Source of the DNA: an uncultured Nitrosomonadales bacterium | GTDB taxonomy: Bacteria > Pseudomonadota > Gammaproteobacteria > Burkholderiales > Gallionellaceae | Direction: 5' to 3' | Assembly: GCA_903934275.1 (NCBI GenBank) | Contig: CAIZNF010000627.1 | Location: 1-9,601, forward strand | DNA: 9,601 bases | Shown here: piece after piece, positions 1-6,574 of the stretch | How the letters are laid out: every line of letters begins with the position of its first letter | How positions within the stretch are numbered: the stretch's first letter is position 1 | Program-made: the position numbers and the translations under genes | The notes under the pieces: model-generated | Database searches by the model: none | What the model saw: only the letters and a program-made list of their open reading frames with translations | Told to the model about the DNA's origin: nothing

Positions 1-1248
1 ATGCTTCAAAGCATCCATTTTTCTGATGCAGCCAAACGGTGGGATTTACCCCAGCCGGGCTCCAACCGGGGCTACGAGCCCGTGCAGATCATCGAGCAAT
101 TTCTAGTCGGCATCTGGTGTGGCGCAAACCGATTTGCCCATGCTGAAATCACCCGCTTGGATGTGACACTCACCCGGTTATTTGGATGGACGAAAGTGGC
201 GGGACACAAGGCTATCATACGATTCTTCAACCGCTTCGACATGGCCCGGAACGAACAGGTGCAAGAGCAAATCTATCGCTGGTTCTTCGATCGCCTGAGC
301 ATAGACCGGCTTACCCTGGATGTGGACTCCACCGTCATCACCCGCTGCGGACAGCAGCAGGGTGCTACCAAGGGCTACAACCCCAGCAAGCCGGGGCGCA
401 ACTCGCATCACCCCTTGTTGGCCTTCATCGCAGAATCACGCATGGTGGCGAACTTCTGGCTGCGTCCCGGCAATACCAGCAGCTCCAACAACATCCTGGA
501 ATTTCTCGAATCCACACTGCGCCATCTGGGCAATAAAACGGTTGGGTTGCTGCGTGCGGACAGCGGCTTCTTCGATGATGCCGTCATGAAGTTCCTGCAC
601 GGCAAAAGCATTGCTTACATCATCAGCGCGCGGCTGACGCAGCCGCTACAGCAGGCCATGGTAAGCCAGTGCAAATTCTGGATAATCGAACCGGGATTGG
701 AGATTGGCGAGATCAGCTATCAGGCGCAGGGATGGGCGCAGGCGCGACGGATCGTCGTGGTGCGCCAGAGCATCAAAGTGCGCGCACAAGCACCGGGCAA
801 GACCTTACGTTTGTTTGCGGATGATCCGGAGATACAGGGTTGGCGTTACGGGGCGATGGTCACTTCGCTGGAGTTGCCGGCACTACAAATATGGCGGCTA
901 TACCGGGGGCGCGCCGACTGCGAGAACCGCATCAAGGAACTCAAAGCAGACTTCGGTCTGGACAGTTTCAATATGGCGCAGTTCTGGGCGACCGAGGCCG
1001 CGCTGGGTATGGCGATGCTGGCCTATAACCTGATGAGTTTGTTTCGTCAGGCGGTGATGAAATCCGACATCCATCACACGCTGGCGACACTGCATCACAA
1101 GGTGTTTGCCGTGGGTGCGTTCTGGGATTCAAATGCCGATAAAAATGTATTGCGATTGGCTGTGACTCGCCGGCGACGGCAATGGTTTGAAGGGCTTTGG
1201 GCTCAAGCCGCAATCGATCCGGGACTGCATCGGTTCGGGCATGAATGA
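1..1248 (+). CDS. IS1380-family transposase
   Basis: DDE transposase that would cut and rejoin the ends of its own insertion sequence. The 415-residue protein carries IS1380-family marks: an LDVDS segment with the first acidic residue (D107 or D109), the block GYNPSKPGRNSHHPLLAF at residues 125-142, RADSGFF with D187, and near the C-terminus a perfect Y-x2-R-x3-E-x6-K signature (Y301, R304, E308, K315) supplying the catalytic glutamate. The reading frame is intact and the length is close to the family's usual 420-450 residues, so the gene looks functional. The ATG is the first base of the window, so a slightly longer N-terminus cannot be excluded. It runs towards the 3' end of the rnf operon and is unrelated to it in function. 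Confidence 0.94.
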   Translation: MLQSIHFSDAAKRWDLPQPGSNRGYEPVQIIEQFLVGIWCGANRFAHAEITRLDVTLTRLFGWTKVAGHKAIIRFFNRFDMARNEQVQEQIYRWFFDRLSIDRLTLDVDSTVITRCGQQQGATKGYNPSKPGRNSHHPLLAFIAESRMVANFWLRPGNTSSSNNILEFLESTLRHLGNKTVGLLRADSGFFDDAVMKFLHGKSIAYIISARLTQPLQQAMVSQCKFWIIEPGLEIGEISYQAQGWAQARRIVVVRQSIKVRAQAPGKTLRLFADDPEIQGWRYGAMVTSLELPALQIWRLYRGRADCENRIKELKADFGLDSFNMAQFWATEAALGMAMLAYNLMSLFRQAVMKSDIHHTLATLHHKVFAVGAFWDSNADKNVLRLAVTRRRRQWFEGLWAQAAIDPGLHRFGHE

Positions 1249-1278
1249 GGGATGATTATTTCTAATGGACAATCTGGG

Positions 1279-1310
1279 ATAATGGCACCAAATGTAAATG
1301 GTGCCGTTAT
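1279..1310 (+). terminator. Stem-loop after the transposase gene, possible terminator
   Basis: A 12-bp stem pairs ATAATGGCACCA (1279-1290) with TGGTGCCGTTAT (1299-1310), with one T-G wobble and an 8-nt loop. It begins 30 bp after the transposase stop. There is no clear T-run on the + strand, so it is not a textbook intrinsic terminator. It may block read-through into the IS, stabilise mRNA ends, or be part of the IS end. Confidence 0.35.
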
Positions 1311-1565
1311 GTGTACCGGATTGGCTCGTCGCTCTGGACTCGAGCTGAGGGTCGTCTTAGCTATGCTTAGCGGACATTTCGGCGCTCGTTGTTGAAGTCA
1401 GCTAAGGCCGAAAACCGGTCATCTCGAACACCCAGGCTGATTGACAGCAAAGGGGCGTAATCGCCACTTCACGGGTGGCAGATGCTGGGGGAGATAAATG
1501 GATTAGCGTAGGGCGTGACACCTATGACTGGTGGCCAGCAGCTCAGTTCTTTTTGATTGTTCCGC
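1311..1565. other. Non-coding gap between IS and rnfH
   Basis: No gene is supported here; both strands are broken by stops and no family signature appears. Two short perfect inverted repeats interlock: CTTAGCT (1356-1362) with AGCTAAG (1400-1406), and TTTCGGC (1377-1383) with GCCGAAA (1407-1413). A weak 5-bp hairpin lies at 1463-1479. The undetermined right end of the IS and any terminator for the rnf operon should lie here. No convincing hairpin plus T-run was found for the minus strand. Confidence 0.5.
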
Positions 1566-1847
1566 TTACGCCTCTGCGGCATCCCCGCCCTTGGCCTTGC
1601 GCGGCACGGTCTTCGGGTCGCAGGTGATGGGGCGGTAGATTTCGACGCGGTCGCCGTCGTTGAGCGCGGCATCCAGCTTGCCGACTTTGCCGAATACGCC
1701 GACCTTGTTTTTTTCAAGGTCGATTTCGGGAAATTGTTTGAGGATGCCCGAGCGATTGATGGCATCCTGAATAGTGGCACCATCGGGCAGCTCGACATCG
1801 AACCAGGCTTGGCGTTGCGGTAATGCGTAGGCGATTCCGATTTTCAT
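1566..1847 (-). CDS. rnfH: RnfH family protein (UPF0125)
   Basis: Small soluble protein of 93 residues with a predicted ubiquitin-like beta-grasp fold, found with rnf operons in many proteobacteria; its precise job is not established. Family features seen: the MKIGIAYALPQRQ start, GATIQDAINRSGIL at about residues 23-36, the segment KVGVFGKVGKLDAAL, and DGDRVEIYRPITCDPK near the end, followed by a short charged tail. It is the last gene of the operon, 9 bp after rnfE. Its ribosome site AAGGA overlaps the rnfE stop codon (TAAGGA), which suggests coupled translation. A related UPF0125 protein elsewhere is RatB, but the position after rnfE favours RnfH. Confidence 0.93.
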   Translation of the reverse strand: MKIGIAYALPQRQAWFDVELPDGATIQDAINRSGILKQFPEIDLEKNKVGVFGKVGKLDAALNDGDRVEIYRPITCDPKTVPRKAKGGDAAEA

Positions 1848-1856
1848 GCTCGTTCC

Positions 1857-2531
1857 TTACGCAGCGCTGTGGGCTACAGTGGCAGGAGCGGCTTTGCTGG
1901 AGCGCTCGTCGATCATGCGTTTGACCACCAGCAGCAGGCCGGTGACCAGGAATGCGCCGGGCGGCAGGATCATCATCAAGATGCCGGTATCGGGAGGCAG
2001 CACGCGCATTTCCAGGAACTTGAACGCGGGGCCGAGCAGCAGCGACGCGTCGGAGAACAGGGTGCCGGAGCCGCTGATTTCGCGCACCGCGCCGATGACG
2101 GTGAGCGCGAGGGTGAAGCCGACGCCCATGAAAAATCCGTCCGCCATCGACGGCAAGGGAGAATTTTTCGCGGAGAACATTTCGAAGCGGGCAAACGGCA
2201 GGCAATTGACGACGATCAGCGGAATGAACAGGCCCAGCACCTTGTACAGCTCGTGCATCCACGCATTCATGCACATATCGACTATCGTCACTGTGGTCGC
2301 GATGATCAGCACGAAGACGGGGATGCGCACTTCCTGGGAGAAATGGTTGCGGAAGATGGACACCAGCAGGGTGGAGGCGGTCATCACCGCCGCAGTCGCC
2401 AGCCCCATGCCGAGGCCATTGGTGGCGCTGTTGGTCATGGCCATGGTCGGGCACAGGCCCAGCATCATGCTGAGCACGCCGTTGTTCGTCCATATTCCCT
2501 CGCGGGCGAGGGTGCGGTAATCGGTCGTCAT
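1857..2531 (-). CDS. rnfE: Rnf electron transport complex subunit RnfE
   Basis: Integral membrane subunit (224 residues, about six membrane spans) of the ferredoxin/NAD Rnf complex. With RnfA it forms the membrane core and holds a [2Fe-2S] centre within the membrane. The two expected ligand cysteines are present: C27 in LGLCPTMAMTNSATN and C110 in LFIPLIVVNCLPFARFE. Other family blocks are the IRIPVFVLIIAT segment (about 69-79), SMADGFFMGVGFTLAL, GAVREISGSGTLF and MILPPGAFLVTGLLL near the C-terminus. The protein ends in a short tail (KRMIDERSSK plus an Ala-rich run). It starts 9 bp after rnfG with an almost ideal ribosome site. It is homologous to NqrD and RnfA; the order after rnfG and the tail residues identify it as RnfE. 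Confidence 0.96.
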   Translation of the reverse strand: MTTDYRTLAREGIWTNNGVLSMMLGLCPTMAMTNSATNGLGMGLATAAVMTASTLLVSIFRNHFSQEVRIPVFVLIIATTVTIVDMCMNAWMHELYKVLGLFIPLIVVNCLPFARFEMFSAKNSPLPSMADGFFMGVGFTLALTVIGAVREISGSGTLFSDASLLLGPAFKFLEMRVLPPDTGILMMILPPGAFLVTGLLLVVKRMIDERSSKAAPATVAHSAA

Positions 2532-2535
2532 TTTG

Positions 2536-2542
2536 CCTCCTT
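2536..2542 (-). promoter_or_regulatory. Strong ribosome binding site of rnfE, overlapping rnfG stop
   Basis: AAGGAGG on the minus strand lies 4 nt before the rnfE ATG and shares two bases with the rnfG stop codon (read TAAGGAGG). It is the strongest Shine-Dalgarno match in the operon and fixes the rnfE start. Confidence 0.85.
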
Positions 2543-3191
2543 ACTTTGGAGCCTTGGCGGCTTCAGTGTCTTTCGTTTGCGTCTTGCCGGCTTTGAATTC
2601 CATTATTTTCGCTTTGTTGGCATCGAAAAATTGCAGCCCTTCGCGGATCGCTTTTACTACGGCGCGCGGCGTGATCGTGGCACCGGCAAACTGGTCGAAC
2701 TGGCCGCCGTCTTTTTTTACTTTCCATTTGTCGAGCGGCGGGTTGCCGATGCTTAAGCCGGTGAAACGTAATATCCAGTCGCCTTTCTTCACTTCGATCT
2801 TGTCGCCCAGGCCGGGGGTTTCCTTGTGGGACAAAACGCGCGCGCCGAGTATCTTGCCCTCCAGATCCACACCCAGCATGACCTTGATTGCGCCGGAATA
2901 GCCCGAGCTGGATGTCTCGAAAGCCACGCCTGTCACCTTGCCTTCCTTGGTGGAGAGATAGGCGACGACTTCGTTGCCCTGATCGCTTTTCAAGATGAGG
3001 GTATCGGTGGCGAGGTTGTTGTCGTGGAGGCTGTCCGGGATCACCTGCGCGAGCGAATTCTGCCGGTCTTCGATGGCGCGTAACGCGATTTCGTCCACGG
3101 TGAAGCTGTTGGTCAAGACGAGCAACATGCCGAAGCCCAGGCAGAAGGCCCCGAGGATCAACCCGTGTACCAGTGTGCGCTGCGAGCTCAT
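2541..3191 (-). CDS. rnfG: Rnf electron transport complex subunit RnfG
   Basis: Periplasm-facing flavoprotein of the Rnf complex, 216 residues, anchored by one N-terminal membrane helix (about 9-28). The FMN-binding domain ends in the covalent flavinylation motif DQFAGATITPRAV (166-178), in which T172 is the expected FMN phosphoester site made by ApbE. Also seen are the family segments GYSGAIKVMLGVD (97-109) and VLSHKETPGLGDKIE (119-133). The C-terminus is a lysine/alanine-rich tail. The start overlaps the rnfD stop by four bases (ATGA) and is preceded by GGAG at a suitable distance, so translation is probably coupled to rnfD. Homologous to NqrC; operon context makes it RnfG. Confidence 0.96.
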   Translation of the reverse strand: MSSQRTLVHGLILGAFCLGFGMLLVLTNSFTVDEIALRAIEDRQNSLAQVIPDSLHDNNLATDTLILKSDQGNEVVAYLSTKEGKVTGVAFETSSSGYSGAIKVMLGVDLEGKILGARVLSHKETPGLGDKIEVKKGDWILRFTGLSIGNPPLDKWKVKKDGGQFDQFAGATITPRAVVKAIREGLQFFDANKAKIMEFKAGKTQTKDTEAAKAPK

Positions 3192-4264
3192 GGTTTTTTC
3201 TCCAGCGGCAGCGGCTCGCCTTTGCGGCTGCGCCCGAAGGCGCGCGGGCGGGTGTATTGGTCGATGATCGGGGTCAGCGAATTCATCAGCAGCACCGCGA
3301 AGGCCACGCCTTCCGGGTAACCGGCGAAGTTACGGATGCTCCAGGTGAGCAGGCCGACACCGATGCCGAAGATGATCTGCCCCGACTTGGATACCGGCGA
3401 GGTCACATAATCGGTGGCGATGAAAAATGCGCCGAGGAAGGTGGCACCGGACAGCAGATGGAAGGTGCCGGAGGTGAAGCGGGCGGGGTCGATGGCATGG
3501 AACAGCGCCGCAATTATAAACAGCGAGCCCATCATGCTGACCGGGATGTGCCAGGAGATGATGCGCTTCGCCATCAGGAACAGGCCGCCCGCGAGGATCA
3601 GTAGCGCCGAGGTTTCGCCGAGGCTACCGGCGCGGAAGCCCAGCGCCATGTCCATCAAGTCGGGCATCTGCGCCATCGATTGCGTCACCGGAATGCCGCG
3701 CGACAGCTCGGTCTTGATATAGCCCAGCGCCGAGGCCGCGCTCATCGTATCGGGCACCTTGCCGCCGAACGTGATGGCGAAAGCCTCGAAGAGGCCTGGT
3801 GCGCCCGCCGAAAACAGCGGATGCGGCGCGACCCAGATGGTCATCGAAACGGGGAAAGAGATCAACATGACGGTACGCCCGACCATGGCCGGATTGAACA
3901 CGTTCTGGCCGAGGCCGCCGAACGCGTGCTTGGCCAGCGCGATGGCGAAAAGCGCCGCCAGCACGCCGATCCACCAGGGCGCCCAGGGCGGCAGGCTCAT
4001 CGCCAGCAGCCAGCCGGTGAGTATCGCCGAGCAGTCGGCCAGGGTCGCCTTCACCGGTTTTCCGGCCAACGCCAAGCAGCCCGCTTCGATTGCCACGCAG
4101 GCACCGACAGTGGCGACGAACAGCAGGATCGCAGGCCAGCCGAACAGGTAGAGGTTGAAGAGAGTGGACGGCGCCAGCGCCAGCAGCACCAGGAACATAG
4201 TCTTCTGGACGGTGCTGTATCCGTGGGCGAACGGCCCGCTCTTTTTTATGCTTGCGACGCTCAT
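3188..4264 (-). CDS. rnfD: Rnf electron transport complex subunit RnfD
   Basis: Polytopic membrane subunit (358 residues) that carries covalent FMN on a periplasmic loop and contributes to the ion path. Family blocks: LADCSAILTGWLLAMSLPP (75-93), GGLGQNVFNPAMVGR (116-130), GSLGETSALLILAGG (213-227), LLSGATFLGAFFIATDYVTSP (270-290, in a membrane region) and GYPEGVAFAVLLMN (315-328). The flavinylation loop reads D172-T-M-S175-A-A-S178-A-L; the E. coli RsxD counterpart, as I recall it, is DGISQATPL with FMN on the threonine. Here that residue is serine (codon TCG at 3733-3731) and the following proline is alanine. All else looks intact. It lies 142 bp after rnfC, behind a REP-type repeat, with ribosome site AGAGG before the ATG. 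Confidence 0.96.
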   Translation of the reverse strand: MSVASIKKSGPFAHGYSTVQKTMFLVLLALAPSTLFNLYLFGWPAILLFVATVGACVAIEAGCLALAGKPVKATLADCSAILTGWLLAMSLPPWAPWWIGVLAALFAIALAKHAFGGLGQNVFNPAMVGRTVMLISFPVSMTIWVAPHPLFSAGAPGLFEAFAITFGGKVPDTMSAASALGYIKTELSRGIPVTQSMAQMPDLMDMALGFRAGSLGETSALLILAGGLFLMAKRIISWHIPVSMMGSLFIIAALFHAIDPARFTSGTFHLLSGATFLGAFFIATDYVTSPVSKSGQIIFGIGVGLLTWSIRNFAGYPEGVAFAVLLMNSLTPIIDQYTRPRAFGRSRKGEPLPLEKKP

Positions 4265-4322
4265 CCTGTATTCCTCTGTTGGTGAAGAACAATCTGGTAT
4301 TTCAATTGGCTGCGCCGCTTCT

Positions 4323-4380
4323 GTAGGTGCGAATTCATTCGCACATAACTTGTTGAGTGTGCGAATAAATTCGCACCTAC
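4323..4380. repeat. REP-type inverted repeat pair between rnfC and rnfD
   Basis: Two 22-nt arms (4323-4344 and 4359-4380) are inverted copies with one mismatch, separated by a 14-nt spacer. Each arm starts at its outer edge with GTAGG and holds its own hairpin: GTGCGAAT-TC-ATTCGCAC on the left and GTGCGAAT-AA-ATTCGCAC on the right, both with perfect 8-bp stems and 2-nt loops. A GTAG foot next to a short palindrome, in head-to-head pairs, is the layout of REP/BIME elements mobilised by RAYT transposases. No RAYT gene is in the window. In the rnf transcript the pair could fold into one long stem, which might affect mRNA processing or the expression of rnfD and later genes (inference). Confidence 0.85.
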
Positions 4381-4406
4381 GAGCGCATCAGCTGGGGAAT
4401 TTAGGT

Positions 4407-5906
4407 TCATGCGTTGACCTTTTCTTCAGTTGCGGCTTTTGCCTCTGTGCCAGCGCCGGGCGGAGCAGCTTCCGAAGCCGGTTTGCTACGCGCTGCCAAG
4501 GCGGCGCGTTTGGCTTCTGCGGCTTTTTCGATGCGGATGGTGCGAGCTTCAACCAGCGTCTTGACGCGTTCGTTCTTGCGGCCTTCGCGTTCCAGATCGT
4601 TCAACGCTCCCTTGGCGTAGTTGAAATAATGCACCAGCGGGATGTGCGACGGGCATACCCAGGAGCAACTGCCGCACGAAAAGCAATCCATCACACCCAG
4701 CTTGGCGGCGACCTCCAGATTGTCTTTGCGGATGAAAGCGGCCATATCCACCGGCGACAAGCCGCACGGGCAGGCGGTGATACAACTGCCGCAGCGGATG
4801 CAGGCGCTGGTCGGGCGGTCGTTGATCTCCTCGGCGGTGAGCGCTAGGATGCCGGAAGTGCCTTTGACCACCGGCGCCTCCAGTGTGGCGAGCGGCTGAC
4901 CCATCATCGGCCCGCCGTTGACCACGCTCTCGGGACGTGCGGAGAAGCCGCCGCAAAATTCGACCAGATCGGCGATGCGCGCGCCGATCGGCGTCAGGAC
5001 ATTCTTGGGTTCGCGTATCGCGCCGCCGCTCACCGTCACCACCCGTGCAACCAGCGGGCGACCGAAGCGCACGGCATGATGCACGGCTCGGGCGGTGGAG
5101 ACATTGTGTACCACCACGCCGAGATCGGCGGTGAGCTTGCGCGCCGGGGTTTCCAAGCCGGTGATCGCCTGCACCAGATGGCGCTCGGAGCCCATCGGAT
5201 ATTGCACCGGTACGCCGATCACTTCGACGTTGGGGAAAGCGGAAGCCGCCTTGGTCATAATTTCGATTGCCTGTGGCTTGTTCTGTTCGATGCCGATGAC
5301 CACTCTTGGCGTGCCCAGCGCATGCGCCATGATGCGTGCGCCGTCGATGATTTCATCAGGGAATTCGCGCATTACCCGGTCGTCGCAGGTCAGGTAAGGC
5401 TCGCATTCAGCACCGTTGAGCAACAGGATTTCGAGTTTTTTCTGTTCGCCGAGGTTCAGTTTGATCGCCGAAGGGAATGCAGCTCCGCCCATGCCGACGA
5501 TGCCCGAATGCGCGACGCGATCATTGATCGTGTGCGGGTCGACAGCGAAAGGATCGGCGATGGGTTCGGGCAGGGCAGTCCATTCGTCCTTGCCATCGGG
5601 TTCGAGGATGATGGTGGTCTGCGCCAGCCCGGAAGGGTGGGGCGCGGGAATATTGGTCACCGATTTGATGCGGCCCGATGTGGCGGCATGCTGGGGAGCG
5701 GACACCGCGCCGCCGCTGCGCGCGATCATCTGGCCTTTCTTGACCAGGTCGCCTTCTTTTACCAGGACCTCGGCCGGTGCGCCAATATGCTGTTGCAGCG
5801 GAATGTACAGCGCAGCCGGCATCGGCATGGCAACGATGGCCTTCTCGCTGGCCAGTTCCTTGCGATAGTCGGGGTGTATGCCGCCGCGGATGGGGAAGAG
5901 TTTCAT
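4407..5906 (-). CDS. rnfC: Rnf electron transport complex subunit RnfC
   Basis: Peripheral cytoplasmic subunit (499 residues) that exchanges electrons with NAD(H); homologous in its core to the 51-kDa FMN subunit of complex I. Seen in order: N-terminal RnfC barrel-like region with FPIRGGIHP (4-12); a lipoyl-like patch AEVLVKEGDLVKKGQ (45-59); the nucleotide/FMN region SGIVGMGGAAFPSAIKL (134-150) and NGAECEPYLTCDDR (164-177); then two [4Fe-4S] motifs, C369-x2-C372-x2-C375-x3-C379 and C408-x2-C411-x2-C414-x3-C418. The charged, alanine-rich tail (about 438-499) is short compared with the very long repeat tail of E. coli RsxC, as in many other Rnf systems. REP-type repeats flank the gene on both sides. 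The ribosome site AAGGGA precedes the ATG. Confidence 0.97.
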   Translation of the reverse strand: MKLFPIRGGIHPDYRKELASEKAIVAMPMPAALYIPLQQHIGAPAEVLVKEGDLVKKGQMIARSGGAVSAPQHAATSGRIKSVTNIPAPHPSGLAQTTIILEPDGKDEWTALPEPIADPFAVDPHTINDRVAHSGIVGMGGAAFPSAIKLNLGEQKKLEILLLNGAECEPYLTCDDRVMREFPDEIIDGARIMAHALGTPRVVIGIEQNKPQAIEIMTKAASAFPNVEVIGVPVQYPMGSERHLVQAITGLETPARKLTADLGVVVHNVSTARAVHHAVRFGRPLVARVVTVSGGAIREPKNVLTPIGARIADLVEFCGGFSARPESVVNGGPMMGQPLATLEAPVVKGTSGILALTAEEINDRPTSACIRCGSCITACPCGLSPVDMAAFIRKDNLEVAAKLGVMDCFSCGSCSWVCPSHIPLVHYFNYAKGALNDLEREGRKNERVKTLVEARTIRIEKAAEAKRAALAARSKPASEAAPPGAGTEAKAATEEKVNA

Positions 5907-5948
5907 TGTTTCGTATCCCTTAAGCCGATCACGTTAAATTCGCGTGAT

Positions 5949-5997
5949 GTAGGGGCGAATTCATTCGCCCGTTTTGTGCGGATAAATCCGCACCTAC
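5949..5997. repeat. REP-type inverted repeat pair between rnfB and rnfC
   Basis: Two 22-nt arms (5949-5970 and 5976-5997) face each other across a 5-nt spacer; both begin GTAGG when read from the outside. Compared with each other they differ at five positions, yet each still forms a perfect 8-bp hairpin with a 2-nt loop: GGGCGAAT-TC-ATTCGCCC on the left and GTGCGGAT-AA-ATCCGCAC on the right. Outer pairing extends by two bases on each side and touches the last base of the rnfB stop codon. It belongs to the same family as the copy at 4323-4380 and fills most of the only other sizeable gap in the operon. Confidence 0.83.
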
Positions 5998-5998
5998 A

Positions 5999-6571
5999 TT
6001 AATGTTCATGCGCAACCTCCGATTTGGTGTGCGTTTCCTCAATTACCGGCTTCGACCAATGCCAGTTGCGCAGCGTCACCGGATACTGGACCATCACGAT
6101 GGCGTCGGTGGGGCAGACCTTGACGCACTTGCTGCAGCCGTGGCAGGCATCGACGATGATCGTATGCATCAGCTTGTTCGCGCCCATGATGGCGTCCGTC
6201 GAGCATTCCCTGATGCAACGCGTGCAGCCGATGCAAAGATCCTCGACGATGAAGGCGTGTTCCGGCCCCTTTTCCTCATGCCCGGAAAGATCGGCGGTTA
6301 CACCCAGCTTGTTGGCCAGCGCCTCGATCACCGCTTTGCCGCCGGGAGCGCACAGGGTCACGGAAGCCTCGCCTTTTGCCAGCGCCACCGCATACTGGGC
6401 GCAACCGACATAGCCGCACTGGCCGCACTGCGAGCCGGGCAGCATGGCTTTCAGTTCTTCTTCCAGCGGGTTTTCCTGCACCGCGAATTGGCGCGCAGCC
6501 GCACCGAGTATCGTGCCCAGCGCGAGGCCTAAAAAGGTGAGACTGCCGATAGCGATCAACATGCCGGACAT
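5999..6571 (-). CDS. rnfB: Rnf electron transport complex subunit RnfB
   Basis: Ferredoxin-like subunit (190 residues) that passes electrons between soluble ferredoxin and the membrane part of Rnf. An N-terminal membrane helix (about 4-25) is followed by the RnfB-type cluster C49-x2-C52-x4-C57-x16-C74 and by two [4Fe-4S] motifs, C113-x2-C116-x2-C119-x3-C123 and C143-x2-C146-x2-C149-x3-C153. All twelve cysteines are present. In the first ferredoxin motif the residue after the last cysteine is serine (RECSTDAI), where proline is usual; the second has the normal CPTDAI. The His/Glu-rich C-terminus is short. The gene starts 3 bp after the rnfA stop, so the ribosome site lies inside rnfA. Confidence 0.97.
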   Translation of the reverse strand: MSGMLIAIGSLTFLGLALGTILGAAARQFAVQENPLEEELKAMLPGSQCGQCGYVGCAQYAVALAKGEASVTLCAPGGKAVIEALANKLGVTADLSGHEEKGPEHAFIVEDLCIGCTRCIRECSTDAIMGANKLMHTIIVDACHGCSKCVKVCPTDAIVMVQYPVTLRNWHWSKPVIEETHTKSEVAHEH

Positions 6572-6574
6572 AAC

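Larger units (their letters stand above)
1..1310 (+). mobile_element. IS1380-family insertion sequence, left end outside window
   Basis: The transposase marks an insertion sequence, but only part of it is visible. The left end lies before base 1, so the terminal inverted repeats cannot be paired and the right end cannot be fixed. It should fall somewhere between the transposase stop at 1248 and the rnfH stop at 1566. The end given here is simply the outer edge of the stem-loop after the gene. The insertion does not break any rnf gene. Confidence 0.5.

Noticed and set aside
1525..1555. CTGGTGGCCAGCAG followed by a T-run as an intrinsic terminator
   Set aside because: The palindrome has a central mismatch and a very small loop, the T-run is about 8 bp away, and it faces the + strand, where no gene ends nearby.
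1311..1565. Remnant of nth (endonuclease III), which follows the rsx genes in E. coli
   Set aside because: No HhH or FeS motif of Nth is visible in any frame of this gap.
1869..2756. A 295-codon open frame on the + strand rich in His, Gln and Arg
   Set aside because: It lies antisense to rnfE and rnfG, which have full family signatures. The odd composition is typical of the complement of a GC-rich gene.
3434..3460. SGAT (RnfD 272-275) as the covalent flavin site
   Set aside because: This is the conserved LLSGAT-x-LGAFF membrane segment of RnfD, also present in E. coli RsxD, where the FMN threonine lies in a separate upstream loop.
4323..5997. CRISPR-like repeats
   Set aside because: The palindromic units occur as inverted pairs at two separated sites, not as direct repeats with regular spacers.
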